A DNA stretch of 11,295 bases, taken from an uncultured Erysipelotrichaceae bacterium (GTDB lineage Bacteria > Bacillota_I > Bacilli_A > RF39 > UBA660). Position numbers and translations under genes: made by a program. Positions 1 through 7,772 of the stretch are shown piece by piece. The stretch covers positions 1 through 11,295 of the forward strand of contig CACXFY010000165.1 of NCBI GenBank assembly GCA_902767005.1. The letters run 5' to 3'. The first letter of the stretch is position 1; each line of letters starts with the position of its first letter. The notes below the pieces were generated by a model. It saw only the letters and a list, made by a program, of their open reading frames with translations, was not told where the DNA came from and ran no database searches.

Positions 1-1
1 A

Positions 2-334
2 TTAATGCCATATACTTCAGCAGGAGTAGCAACTACTTATATAGCAGAAGGAGCTATGAATGATAATAAAGCAAAAAAAGATGATCCGGATGCTGGTAAT
101 GATCAAACAATAGAAAGAATAAGAAATACATTAATTACAACAGCAACAACTACAGCTTCAGCCTTTGCCCAAGAAATATTACATGATGGTGTTGTAAGTC
201 AAGCAGAAGCTATTCAACAAGTAGAAGCTCAAGCATATGTTGATTCATTATCAGATGAAGAGTTAGAACAAGCTCTACAACAAGTAGGATTACTTGAACA
301 AGATATGACATTTGACACTGAAAAAACTATATAA
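2..334 (+). CDS. C-terminal part of an unrecognised Ala/Gln-rich protein (partial, 5' end outside window)
   Basis: The reading frame is open from the left edge to TAA at 332-334. The first ATG in frame is at 5, but no upstream sequence is available to judge it, so this is probably the tail of a longer gene. About 110 residues are visible. The first part is small and hydrophobic (PYTSAGVATTYIAEGA), followed by a charged, Lys/Asp-rich linker. The rest is predicted helical, rich in Thr, Ala, Gln and Glu, and ends in an acidic segment (LSDEELEQALQQVG). A second ATG at 56 has AAGGAG only 2 nt upstream, which is too close to be a normal binding site. I do not recognise the family. A terminator follows directly, so this is the last gene of its transcript. 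Function unknown; that the frame is coding is fairly safe because it ends just before a good terminator and has ordinary AT-rich codon use. Confidence 0.6.
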   Translation, partial: LMPYTSAGVATTYIAEGAMNDNKAKKDDPDAGNDQTIERIRNTLITTATTTASAFAQEILHDGVVSQAEAIQQVEAQAYVDSLSDEELEQALQQVGLLEQDMTFDTEKTI

Positions 335-341
335 AATAAGG

Positions 342-370
342 AAAAAGTATTGATTTTTAATACTTTTTTT
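342..370 (+). terminator. Rho-independent terminator of the left-edge gene
   Basis: A perfect 10-bp inverted repeat, AAAAAGTATT (342-351) and AATACTTTTT (359-368), with a 7-nt loop and a T-run to 370, begins 8 nt after the stop codon. The stem is AT-only apart from one G-C pair, so it is moderately stable. The promoter for rplM overlaps it. Confidence 0.7.
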
Positions 371-378
371 AGTATAAT
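350..378 (+). promoter_or_regulatory. Sigma-A-type promoter of rplM-rpsI
   Basis: TTGATT (350-355) is followed after exactly 17 nt by a consensus TATAAT (373-378). Transcription would begin near 385, giving a leader of about 68 nt. The -35 hexamer lies at the top of the preceding terminator hairpin, so promoter and terminator share sequence. Confidence 0.7.
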
Positions 379-384
379 TTTAAT

Positions 385-452
385 CGGTACATTTAAATCC
401 CCACATAAATCTTACCCTGGGAAAGTAAGATTTAGTAAGAAGGAGAAAAATT
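385..452 (+). promoter_or_regulatory. Structured leader of rplM-rpsI, candidate L13-type ribosomal protein leader
   Basis: Between the predicted start point and the rplM binding site is a perfect 9-bp hairpin, AAATCTTAC (407-415) with GTAAGATTT (425-433) and a 9-nt loop containing TGGGAAA. CCCA at 400-403 could pair with TGGG at 418-421 of the loop, allowing a pseudoknot. The hairpin ends just before the AGGAG site at 441-445. Firmicutes rplM-rpsI operons are known to carry an autoregulatory L13 leader (an Rfam family). Position and a compact hairpin fit that role, but I cannot score the match to the covariance model here. Confidence 0.5.
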
Positions 453-884
453 ATGACAAGTTATATGCAAAAGAAAGAAACTGTAGAACGTAAATGGTAT
501 GTTATTGATGCAGAAGGAAAACCATTAGGTAGAGTTGCATCATTAGCAGCTACATACTTACGTGGAAAACACAAACCAACTTATACACCACACATTGATT
601 GTGGAGATAATATTATTATTATCAATGCTGAAAAAGTTGCACTAACTGGTAACAAGTTAGAAAACAAAATCTATTACAACCATTCTCAATATCAAGGTGG
701 TTTAAGAGAAAGAACTGCTAAAGTAATGAGAGAAAGCTATCCAATCGAAATGGTAGAAAGAGCTGTAAAAGGAATGCTACCACATAATAGATTAGGAAGA
801 GCAATGGGTAAAAAATTATACGTATACGTAGGAAGCGAGCACAAGCACGAAGCTCAAAAGCCAGAAGTGCTTGAGTTAAAGTAG
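453..884 (+). CDS. rplM: 50S ribosomal protein L13
   Basis: This is a component of the large ribosomal subunit that binds 23S rRNA early in assembly. The 143-residue product matches the normal family length (about 142-145). Diagnostic segments are [19 protein letters not shown] near the N-terminus, [31 protein letters not shown], the central [30 protein letters not shown], and the C-terminal [18 protein letters not shown]. The ATG at 453 is preceded by AGGAG with a 7-nt spacer; the N-terminal extension [11 protein letters not shown] resembles the variable starts of Bacilli L13 proteins. It is the first gene of a two-gene operon: rpsI starts 13 nt after its stop, and the rpsI binding site overlaps the TAG stop. 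Expression is probably controlled by the leader hairpin upstream. Confidence 0.98.
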   Translation: MTSYMQKKETVERKWYVIDAEGKPLGRVASLAATYLRGKHKPTYTPHIDCGDNIIIINAEKVALTGNKLENKIYYNHSQYQGGLRERTAKVMRESYPIEMVERAVKGMLPHNRLGRAMGKKLYVYVGSEHKHEAQKPEVLELK

Positions 885-897
885 GAGGGTTTAAGTT

Positions 898-1323
898 ATG
901 GCAAAAGAAAAGACAAATACTTACACTGGAACAGGACACAGAAAAACTTCAGTAGCAAGAGTAACATTAACACCAGGAAAAGGAAAAGTAACTGTTAATG
1001 GACAAGATGTACGTGATTACTTACCTTTCGAAGTATTAGTAATGGATTTAATGCAACCACTAGAAATGACAAATACAGCAGAAATGTTCGATGTAGATGC
1101 TAAAGTTAAAGGTGGAGGTTTCCAAGGACAAACTGGAGCTATCCGTTTAGGTATCACAAGAGCATTATTACAATATGATAGTACTACACCAGCCGATTCT
1201 GAGAATAGTTTCAGAAAAGTATTAAAATCAGCTGGAATGATTACTAGAGATTCACGTAAGAAAGAACGTAAGAAACCAGGATTAAAGAAAGCACGTCGTG
1301 CTCCACAATTCTCAAAACGTTAA
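898..1323 (+). CDS. rpsI: 30S ribosomal protein S9
   Basis: S9 is a small-subunit head protein whose basic C-terminal tail reaches toward the P-site tRNA. The product is 141 residues, about ten longer than the usual 130 because of an N-terminal extension (MAKEKTNTY). Family hallmarks are [12 protein letters not shown], the [17 protein letters not shown] segment, the [22 protein letters not shown] core, and a C-terminal tail ending in [12 protein letters not shown]. That terminal Lys-Arg is the conserved end of S9. AGGAGGG (883-889) lies 8 nt upstream of the ATG and overlaps the rplM stop, so the two genes are likely translated together. A strong terminator follows. Codon use includes more CGT than in neighbouring genes, as expected for a highly expressed gene. 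Confidence 0.98.
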   Translation: MAKEKTNTYTGTGHRKTSVARVTLTPGKGKVTVNGQDVRDYLPFEVLVMDLMQPLEMTNTAEMFDVDAKVKGGGFQGQTGAIRLGITRALLQYDSTTPADSENSFRKVLKSAGMITRDSRKKERKKPGLKKARRAPQFSKR

Positions 1324-1337
1324 TTTATACAGTTTAC

Positions 1338-1364
1338 AAAAGTCCAATTATTGGACTTTTTTTT
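1338..1364 (+). terminator. Rho-independent terminator of rplM-rpsI
   Basis: A perfect 10-bp stem, AAAAGTCCAA (1338-1347) and TTGGACTTTT (1351-1360), with a TTA loop and a T-run through 1364, begins 15 nt after the rpsI stop. Confidence 0.9.
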
Positions 1365-1365
1365 G

Positions 1366-1374
1366 TGTTATAAT
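1366..1374 (+). promoter_or_regulatory. Extended -10 promoter of the methyltransferase gene
   Basis: TGT followed by a consensus TATAAT (1369-1374) forms an extended -10 element immediately after the rpsI terminator T-run. No good -35 hexamer is present at 16-18 nt, as is usual for extended -10 promoters. The predicted start point (about 1381) falls on the AGGTGA binding site, implying a very short 5' leader. Confidence 0.6.
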
Positions 1375-1391
1375 TCTATTAGGTGATTTAT

Positions 1392-2171
1392 ATGCAAAGA
1401 AAAGAAATAATAGAAAGTCATTATACAAATTATGATGAAGATAGTAGACTAGTAAAAGATAATACTCATCGTTTGGAATTTTTAGTAACAAAAGAGTATA
1501 TTGATAAATATTTAAATAAAGACTCTAAAATCTTAGAAGTAGGGGCTGGAACTGGAAGATATTCATTACATTATGCTAATTTAGGATATGATGTTACTTC
1601 AATAGAATATGTAGAACATAATTTAGATATTTTAAAAAGTAAAATTACTCCTAATCTCAAAATAAGAGCTGAACAAGGAGATGCTGTAGACTTATCTAGA
1701 TTTGCAGATAATTCTTTTGATCTTACTCTAGTATTAGGTCCACTATATCATCTCTTTAACGATGAAGATATCGCTAAAGCTATTAGTGAAGCTATAAGAG
1801 TAACAAAAAGCAATGGAATAGTAATGATAGCTTATATTACAAGTGATGGAGTATTCTCAGATTGGGGAATAGATCATTTATTAGATGGATATCCAAATGA
1901 CTTTGATAAAGATTTTAAATTAATTAGATATCCAGAAGGAATATTTGCTCCATTCTATATAAAAGAATTTTTAGATATAATGTCTAAATATAATATTATA
2001 AAACTACATAATATTGCAGTAGATGGAATAGCAAACATAATAGAAGAAAAAATAAATGCTTTATCAGAAGAAGAATTTAAAGTATGGACTAGATATCAAT
2101 TATCTGTATGTGAAAGAGAAGATTTACAAGGATATAGTTGCCATATGTTATATATTGGTAAAAAGAAATAG
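1392..2171 (+). CDS. Class I SAM-dependent methyltransferase
   Basis: This is a 259-residue soluble protein with a Rossmann-type methyltransferase fold. Motif I is ILEVGAGTGRYS (residues 47-58), the glycine-rich loop that binds S-adenosylmethionine. The acidic residue ending strand 2 is in VTSIEYVE (68-75), the acidic loop is AEQGDAVDL (93-101), and the post-motif strand is FDLTLVLGPLYHL (109-121). The second half (from about 160) is a less conserved helical region that probably defines the substrate, which cannot be inferred. A GTG at 1383 also opens the frame but lies inside the AGGTGA binding site (1381-1386); the ATG at 1392 has the correct 5-nt spacing and is preferred. It lies between an operon terminator and a separately promoted gene, so it may be transcribed alone or read through into the next gene. 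It could act on a small molecule, tRNA or protein. Confidence 0.88.
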   Translation: MQRKEIIESHYTNYDEDSRLVKDNTHRLEFLVTKEYIDKYLNKDSKILEVGAGTGRYSLHYANLGYDVTSIEYVEHNLDILKSKITPNLKIRAEQGDAVDLSRFADNSFDLTLVLGPLYHLFNDEDIAKAISEAIRVTKSNGIVMIAYITSDGVFSDWGIDHLLDGYPNDFDKDFKLIRYPEGIFAPFYIKEFLDIMSKYNIIKLHNIAVDGIANIIEEKINALSEEEFKVWTRYQLSVCEREDLQGYSCHMLYIGKKK

Positions 2172-2199
2172 AAACAATTCTCTAAATATGTAGTATAAT
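2171..2199 (+). promoter_or_regulatory. Probable promoter of the FNT-family gene
   Basis: A consensus TATAAT at 2194-2199 lies 17 nt downstream of a weak -35, GAAACA (2171-2176). No terminator separates this from the methyltransferase gene, so read-through from upstream is also possible. Confidence 0.45.
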
Positions 2200-2222
2200 A
2201 GTAAATAGTTTGGAGGAATTAT

Positions 2223-2828
2223 ATGGCAAAGAAATTAGAATTAATAAATAAAAGTGTTGGAGCAGCATTTTTAATATCATTAGGAAATTATGCTCTATTA
2301 AAATTAGGTAATCCTATTGGACCAGTAATTTTTGCTTTAGGCTTATTAGGAGTTTGTTACCTAGGACAAAATCTATTCACTGGAAAATGTGGATTTGTTA
2401 TTGAAGATAAAATAAAATGGAGTGATTTACTAATTATCTTAATAGTAAATCTAATAGCTGGATATTTATTTGGAGTAATATATTCATATACTGATCCAGA
2501 ATTAGTAAAAGTAGCAAGTGAAAAAGTTGCTTCTTGGAGTTTTTCACTACCATTCTTATTAAAAGGATGCCTATGTGGAACTATTATGTATATAGCAGTT
2601 AAAATGTATAGAATAGGTACACCATTAGGTATTATCTATGGTATTCCCTTATTCATCTTTTGTGGTTTTCAACACTGCATTGCTAATATAATTACATTAG
2701 GAGTAGCAACAACATTTCATTCTTCAATCTTTTTAGCAATCATAGGTAATTTCATAGGCTCATTATTTGTTTGGTTTATATCAAAAGATGTGATAATTGA
2801 AAGTAAAAGCAAAAGAACTAAAAAATAG
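2223..2828 (+). CDS. Short formate/nitrite transporter (FNT) family membrane protein
   Basis: This is a 201-residue integral membrane protein with about six helices (roughly residues 10-28, 32-50, 68-88, 108-128, 135-155 and 168-188), matching the six-helix FNT fold. Family-like signatures are FALGLLGVCYLGQNLFTG (helix 2 and the LFTG break), LLKGCLCGTIMYIAVKM (helix 4), and CGFQHCIANI, corresponding to the GFEHSxANM motif of FocA-type channels. It keeps the central pore histidine (His151). GNFIGSLFV matches the last helix. FNT proteins form pentamers in the cytoplasmic membrane that pass small monovalent anions such as formate, nitrite or hydrosulfide. This one is about 60-80 residues shorter than typical members through short termini and loops. 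The substrate is not predictable. GGAGGA (2212-2217) gives a clear start. The stop codon lies inside the terminator stem. Confidence 0.75.
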   Translation: MAKKLELINKSVGAAFLISLGNYALLKLGNPIGPVIFALGLLGVCYLGQNLFTGKCGFVIEDKIKWSDLLIILIVNLIAGYLFGVIYSYTDPELVKVASEKVASWSFSLPFLLKGCLCGTIMYIAVKMYRIGTPLGIIYGIPLFIFCGFQHCIANIITLGVATTFHSSIFLAIIGNFIGSLFVWFISKDVIIESKSKRTKK

Positions 2829-2837
2829 TTCTTTTTT
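2811..2837 (+). terminator. Rho-independent terminator overlapping the FNT gene stop codon
   Basis: The 10-bp stem AAAAGAACTA (2811-2820) and TAGTTCTTTT (2826-2835), with an AAAAA loop and T-run to 2837, includes the last codons and the TAG stop (2826-2828). The stem core is the same sequence as in the terminator at 8191-8229. Confidence 0.8.
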
Positions 2838-2851
2838 ATTGCCCATAAATA

Positions 2852-2880
2852 TTGCTAAAAAATAGAAAAATAGTTATAAT
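2852..2880 (+). promoter_or_regulatory. Promoter of the essC operon
   Basis: TTGCTA (2852-2857) and a consensus TATAAT (2875-2880) are separated by exactly 17 nt. Transcription would start near 2887, about 29 nt before the chosen GTG start. The preceding terminator isolates this operon from the FNT gene. Confidence 0.65.
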
Positions 2881-2915
2881 TAAGGTTAGATAGAATAATA
2901 GATGGGGTGATTCCA

Positions 2916-5900
2916 GTGATAGTTAGACTAATCAAAAAGCGAAAACTATATAATTTTGTATTGCCTAATGAAATATCTGGAAATTATTGGATTACCGACA
3001 ATGATTATTTAGGAAATGTCCGTAACTTAATCAATGTTGAAGAAGACAATGGAAGATGGAAAATTAAGAGTGACTTTGAAACTAAGATTATGAATGGTAA
3101 TCAAGAAATTGAATCAGCCTATCTTAGTGATTATTCACTATTCTTCTTAAAAATAAATACAGATAATGAATATGTTATATTATATTGTTCTCCTACAATG
3201 GATGACTCTACAGTATATTTGAAACTGCAAGAAGAAGGAGAATTATTAATAGGTAATGACCAAAGATCAGCTATATATTATGCCCATCCTTTAGTATCAA
3301 GACAGCATGCTAGATTAATATATAGTAATGGCAAATGGGTTATTCAAGACTTACAAAGTAAATATGGTACATATGTAAATAATATTGCCATTAAAGCTAA
3401 AGAACTTGAATATGGTGATATTGTTTTTATCATGGGATTAAAAATAATAGTAATGAAGAATTGTGTTGTCATAAATAGAATAGGTGATAGCGTTCGTTTT
3501 GATAATAATATGTTCGAAATAATGCCAACTACAATTCAAAAACAAGTAGAATTTGATAATCCTGATGAAGAACAAATAGAATTCTATAAAGAAGAAGACT
3601 ACTTCTTTAGATCACCACGTTTCAAGACAATGATTGAGGATGCTAATATACAAATAGATCCTCCACCAGGACAACAACAAGAAGATACAACACCAGCTAT
3701 TTATACAATCGGACCTATGTTATCTATGGCTATGATGTCAGTAATGATGGGTTATAATTCTTTAGCTGGAGTATTAGATGGTAGTGTAGATATTGGAGCG
3801 GCAGCCCCATCACTAGTTATGTCTACTGCTATGATTATGACCATGTTATTATGGCCAATTCTAAATAAGAGATATCAAAAGAAACAACATGCAAAACGTG
3901 AAGCTGAAAGACAAAAGAAATACTTAGAATATGTTGAATCCAAAAGAGAAAAAATTCAAGCTGAAATGAAAGTACAAAGGCAGATACTTATCGATAACTA
4001 TTTACCTTTAACTTCTATGAAAGATATTATTTATAATCGAAAGAGAAATCTTTGGGAAAGAGAGATTGATCAAATAGACTTCCTAGATTTACGTTTAGGA
4101 GTAGGATCAACAGAATTACAAGGACAAATATCAGTACCAGAAGAACATTTCTCTCTAACCGATGATAACTTATTAAAAGAAGTATATAAATTGGGTGCAG
4201 AATCTAGAAGTCTAGAGAATGTACCAGTAGCATTATCATTTGTTCAAAATAATATTACTGCTATCATAGGTACAGCTGGTAATAAAGATCAAGTAATAGA
4301 AGGTTTAATACTTCAAATGTTAACATTCCATAGTTATGAAGACTTAAAAATAGTATTACTAACTAATGAACAAAACTCTAGTATGTGGGAGTATTTAAAA
4401 GTAGCTCCTCATTGTTGGGATAATGATAGATCTATGAGATATTTCGCAACTAATCTAGATGAAGCAAAAGAAATCTCACTAGCTTTAGAAAAAGAATTTC
4501 AAGCACGTAAATATCGTGATGTAAATGGAAACATGGAAGTTAGTAACGTAGACTATCGTAAATATAAACCATACTATATGATTATTACTGATGATTTTAA
4601 ATCAGTAAGAGATATTGAAATATTAAAAGACGTATGTAGTATGGAAATAAACTATGGTTTTAGTTTAATAGTAGTAAGTCCAAGACTTATTAACTTACCT
4701 AATGAATGTAAAACTTTCATAAGTATAGGAGAAAAGAAATCAGGAGTATTCGAAAACGAATTAGTATCAAATAAACAAAAAGAATTCCAAGCTGATTTTG
4801 ATCCAACATTAAATATTTATGAATGTTGTAAATTATTAGCCAATATTCCAATTGATATAGCTCGTGAAAATAGAGCCTTACCACAAGGAGTATCCTTCCT
4901 TGAAATGTATAACGTTGGTATGGTAGAACAATTAAATATCATGAATAGATGGCGTAGTAACGATCCAACAAAAACATTACAAGTTCCAGTTGGTTTAGAT
5001 AAATCAAGAGAATTATTTAAACTAGACTTACATGAAAAAGCCCATGGACCTCATGGATTAATCGCTGGTATGACTGGTTCAGGTAAATCAGAATTTATAA
5101 TTAGTTATGTTTTATCTATGGCTCTAAACTATCACCCATATGAAGTATCATTCGTACTTATCGACTACAAAGGTGGAGGTTTAGCCGGAGTATTCGAAAA
5201 CAGAGAAACTGGTATGAAACTCCCTCATTTAGCAGGTACTATTACCAACTTAGATACTGTAGAAATGAATAGATCATTAGCATCTATTCAATCAGAATTA
5301 CGTCGTCGACAAAGAATGTTTAATCAAGCTCGTGATAAGTTGGATGAATCAACTATCGATATTTATAAATATCAAAGCCTATATAGAAAAGGCTTAGTAG
5401 ATAGACCAATATCACACTTATTTATAATTTCAGACGAGTTCGCCGAGTTGAAAGCTCAACAACCAGAATTCATGGATCAATTAATTTCAACAGCGCGTAT
5501 CGGACGTTCACTTGGAGTTCACCTTATACTAGCAACTCAAAAACCAAATGGTGTCGTTAATGACCAAATCTGGTCAAACTCTAAATTCCGTGTCTGCTTA
5601 AGAGTTCAAGATAAATCTGATTCTATGGATATGATTAAAGTTCCAGATGCAGCATCCCTTAAAAACCCAGGTCGTTTCTACTTACAAGTAGGTTATAACG
5701 AACTATTCGCAATGGGACAAGCAGCTTGGGCAGGAGCTCAATATTATCCAACAGAAAAGAGAAAGAAAAAAGTTGACCAATCTATTTCTATCGTTGATGA
5801 TGTTGGTAATATAATAAAATCTCTAGATACAAAGAGTGAAGAAGTAGTAGTTCAATCTAAAGGTGAAGAAATTACTAATATCGTAAAATATATCGTTGAA

Positions 5901-7493
5901 GAGGCAAGACGTGCTAAAGTATCTATTCCACAACTATGGCTAGATAGAATTCCAGATGAGATATATGTAGATAAATTAAAAGCTAAATATGAGTATAAAA
6001 CTAAGCACAATGTCATCAATCCAATCATTGGAGAATATGATGATCCAGATAACCAAAAACAAAATGTTTTAACATTACCATTATCTGCTGATGGAAATAC
6101 TATTGTCTTTGGATCTGGTGGTTCTGGAAAAGAATTAATGCTTACTAGTATAGTTTATTCAACTATAACTACTCATACTCCAAAGGAAGTAAACTTCTAT
6201 ATCTTAGACTTTGGAGCTGAAACATTAACTATGTTTAGAAATGCTCCACAAGTAGGTGAAGTAATACTATCAGGAGAAACAGAAAAAATAACTAACTTAT
6301 TTAAGTTAATAATGCAAACTATTGAAGAACGTAAAAAATTATTTACTGATTATAATGGATCATATGACTTCTATATTAATCATGGTGGAAAACAAATACC
6401 AATGTTAGTAATAATGATTAATAATGTAGAAGCATTTACAGAATCATATGAAGAATATGAAGATATACTTGCTCAAGTAACAAGAGACTGTCTAAAATAT
6501 GGTGTTGTCTTTATCTTCTCTACAAATGGTCCAAATACAGTACGTTATCGTTTAAGACAAAACTTTAAACAAAACGTTGTATTACAATTTAATGATCCAT
6601 CAGATTATGGTTCAGTAATACCTGGTGTAAGAAAGAAAGAACCATCTAAAGCTTACGGTCGTGGATTAATCTTATTAGATGGTATTTACGAATTCCAAAC
6701 AGCTTTACCATATCTAGAAGAAAAAATGATTGATTATATCAAAGTAGTTTGTAATAAACTAGATAACATCTTTGAATATCATGCTAAGAGAATACCAGTA
6801 TTACCAGAAGTAGTTAATAAAGAACATGTTAAAGACTACTTAGGTAACTTAACTCATATTCCAATCGGTGTAGACAAAGAAACTCTAGAAATAGCTACTA
6901 TAAATTTAAAAGAACAATTAATATACAATATAACTGGAGAAGATATAACTGCAGAACCAGACTTCTTAAATACATTAATATCAATAACTGCCGATATTCC
7001 ACAAACTAATTGTATTGTATTGGATTCAATAGCTATTCTAAATGAACCAACAAAAGATAATATAGTCTTTTCACAAGAAACATGTTATGAAAGTATCGAT
7101 TCATTAGAAGAAAAACTAGCTAAAGCAAAAAGTAAAGAAGATAAAGATATGACAATATGTTTCATCATAGGAATAAACAACTTATTATCTAAATTAAGTT
7201 CAATAGAAAAAGGTAAGTTTACAGCTACTATAGAAGAATCAAAAAATGTTGATAATATCAAATATGTAATTGTAGATACAATTGATGCTCTTAAGAATAT
7301 TGGATATGAAGTATGGTATAAAAATAGTGCTAATATGTCTAGTGCTGTATGGATTGGAAATGGTATATCTAACCAATTCACAATTAAGGTTACAACTAAT
7401 GCTCGATTACTAAGAACAGAATTACAACCTGGTTTCGGATACAATATCAGAAAAGGACGAGCAACAGTCACTAAGTTTATAAGTGAAGAATAG
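2916..7493 (+). CDS. essC: Type VII secretion system membrane ATPase EssC (FtsK/SpoIIIE family)
   Basis: EssC is the motor and core channel component of type VIIb secretion. The product is 1525 residues, near the usual 1450-1500. Order: N-terminal beta-rich domain; FHA domain with IGN near 113, SRQH (128-131) and VNN (154-156); two membrane helices at about 262-286 and 297-320; a charged coiled segment; then three ATPase modules. Module 1 is intact: Walker A GMTGSGKS (718-725), Walker B LFIISDE ending at Asp840-Glu841, and the ATQKPNGVV sensor region. Module 2 is degenerate: GSGGSGKE (1066-1073) has Glu for the Ser/Thr, and the Walker B region IMINN has Asn for Asp. Module 3 keeps only a vestige (ITGEDIT near 1341; YVIVD near 1454). 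The frame also opens at GTG 2907, inside the GGGGTGA binding site (2904-2910). GTG 2916 has a 5-nt spacer and is preferred. It heads a four-gene operon; the EsaB-like gene starts 11 nt after its stop. Confidence 0.95.
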   Translation: MIVRLIKKRKLYNFVLPNEISGNYWITDNDYLGNVRNLINVEEDNGRWKIKSDFETKIMNGNQEIESAYLSDYSLFFLKINTDNEYVILYCSPTMDDSTVYLKLQEEGELLIGNDQRSAIYYAHPLVSRQHARLIYSNGKWVIQDLQSKYGTYVNNIAIKAKELEYGDIVFIMGLKIIVMKNCVVINRIGDSVRFDNNMFEIMPTTIQKQVEFDNPDEEQIEFYKEEDYFFRSPRFKTMIEDANIQIDPPPGQQQEDTTPAIYTIGPMLSMAMMSVMMGYNSLAGVLDGSVDIGAAAPSLVMSTAMIMTMLLWPILNKRYQKKQHAKREAERQKKYLEYVESKREKIQAEMKVQRQILIDNYLPLTSMKDIIYNRKRNLWEREIDQIDFLDLRLGVGSTELQGQISVPEEHFSLTDDNLLKEVYKLGAESRSLENVPVALSFVQNNITAIIGTAGNKDQVIEGLILQMLTFHSYEDLKIVLLTNEQNSSMWEYLKVAPHCWDNDRSMRYFATNLDEAKEISLALEKEFQARKYRDVNGNMEVSNVDYRKYKPYYMIITDDFKSVRDIEILKDVCSMEINYGFSLIVVSPRLINLPNECKTFISIGEKKSGVFENELVSNKQKEFQADFDPTLNIYECCKLLANIPIDIARENRALPQGVSFLEMYNVGMVEQLNIMNRWRSNDPTKTLQVPVGLDKSRELFKLDLHEKAHGPHGLIAGMTGSGKSEFIISYVLSMALNYHPYEVSFVLIDYKGGGLAGVFENRETGMKLPHLAGTITNLDTVEMNRSLASIQSELRRRQRMFNQARDKLDESTIDIYKYQSLYRKGLVDRPISHLFIISDEFAELKAQQPEFMDQLISTARIGRSLGVHLILATQKPNGVVNDQIWSNSKFRVCLRVQDKSDSMDMIKVPDAASLKNPGRFYLQVGYNELFAMGQAAWAGAQYYPTEKRKKKVDQSISIVDDVGNIIKSLDTKSEEVVVQSKGEEITNIVKYIVEEARRAKVSIPQLWLDRIPDEIYVDKLKAKYEYKTKHNVINPIIGEYDDPDNQKQNVLTLPLSADGNTIVFGSGGSGKELMLTSIVYSTITTHTPKEVNFYILDFGAETLTMFRNAPQVGEVILSGETEKITNLFKLIMQTIEERKKLFTDYNGSYDFYINHGGKQIPMLVIMINNVEAFTESYEEYEDILAQVTRDCLKYGVVFIFSTNGPNTVRYRLRQNFKQNVVLQFNDPSDYGSVIPGVRKKEPSKAYGRGLILLDGIYEFQTALPYLEEKMIDYIKVVCNKLDNIFEYHAKRIPVLPEVVNKEHVKDYLGNLTHIPIGVDKETLEIATINLKEQLIYNITGEDITAEPDFLNTLISITADIPQTNCIVLDSIAILNEPTKDNIVFSQETCYESIDSLEEKLAKAKSKEDKDMTICFIIGINNLLSKLSSIEKGKFTATIEESKNVDNIKYVIVDTIDALKNIGYEVWYKNSANMSSAVWIGNGISNQFTIKVTTNARLLRTELQPGFGYNIRKGRATVTKFISEE

Positions 7494-7504
7494 GAGGTAT
7501 TATT

Positions 7505-7762
7505 ATGAATAATAATAAAATATTAATAGAATTAGATATTCCATTAATAGAACAATCATATGATTTATTCATACCTATCAATAAAAAAGTAGGTACAATT
7601 AAAACACTAGTAGAATCAGGTTTAATTGAACTAACTGATAAAGCATATGTAATAAAAGATAGTACTAATTTCTATTCTAAAGAAACTGGTCAAATATATG
7701 ATATTAATCAAACAGTAAGAGATACTGATTTAAAAAATGGCTCAAGAATAATATTAATTTAA
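7505..7762 (+). CDS. esaB: EsaB/YukD-like ubiquitin-fold protein of the type VII secretion locus
   Basis: This is an 85-residue cytoplasmic protein with a beta-grasp (ubiquitin-like) layout. It has a first strand ILIELDIP, a second strand SYDLFIPINKKV, a helix GTIKTLVESGLIEL, and later strands KAYVIKD and GQIYDINQ. It ends in LKNGSRIILI, which matches the usual C-terminal NGDxLxIL of YukD/EsaB. These proteins are encoded next to EssC in type VIIb loci and are needed for, or regulate, secretion; EsaB binding to the secretion machinery has been proposed. Similarity is by fold and position more than by strong residue identity. AGGAGGT (7492-7498) overlaps the essC stop, with a 6-nt spacer. The next gene follows after 10 nt, so all four genes are clearly one operon. 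Confidence 0.8.
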   Translation: MNNNKILIELDIPLIEQSYDLFIPINKKVGTIKTLVESGLIELTDKAYVIKDSTNFYSKETGQIYDINQTVRDTDLKNGSRIILI

Positions 7763-7772
7763 GGAGAAGAAT

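Noticed and set aside
56..334. Separate small gene starting at ATG 56 with AAGGAG upstream
   Set aside because: AAGGAG ends only 2 nt before the ATG, too close for normal initiation, and the frame is open to the left edge.
718..939. 73-residue open frame on the - strand over rplM/rpsI
   Set aside because: It lies antisense to two certain ribosomal protein genes and is Leu/Phe/Cys-rich, as expected from reading Lys/Glu/Arg-rich genes backward. No own binding site was identified.
7085..7471. 128-residue open frame on the - strand at the 3' end of essC
   Set aside because: Antisense to the conserved EssC C-terminal module, with no family match; a shadow frame.
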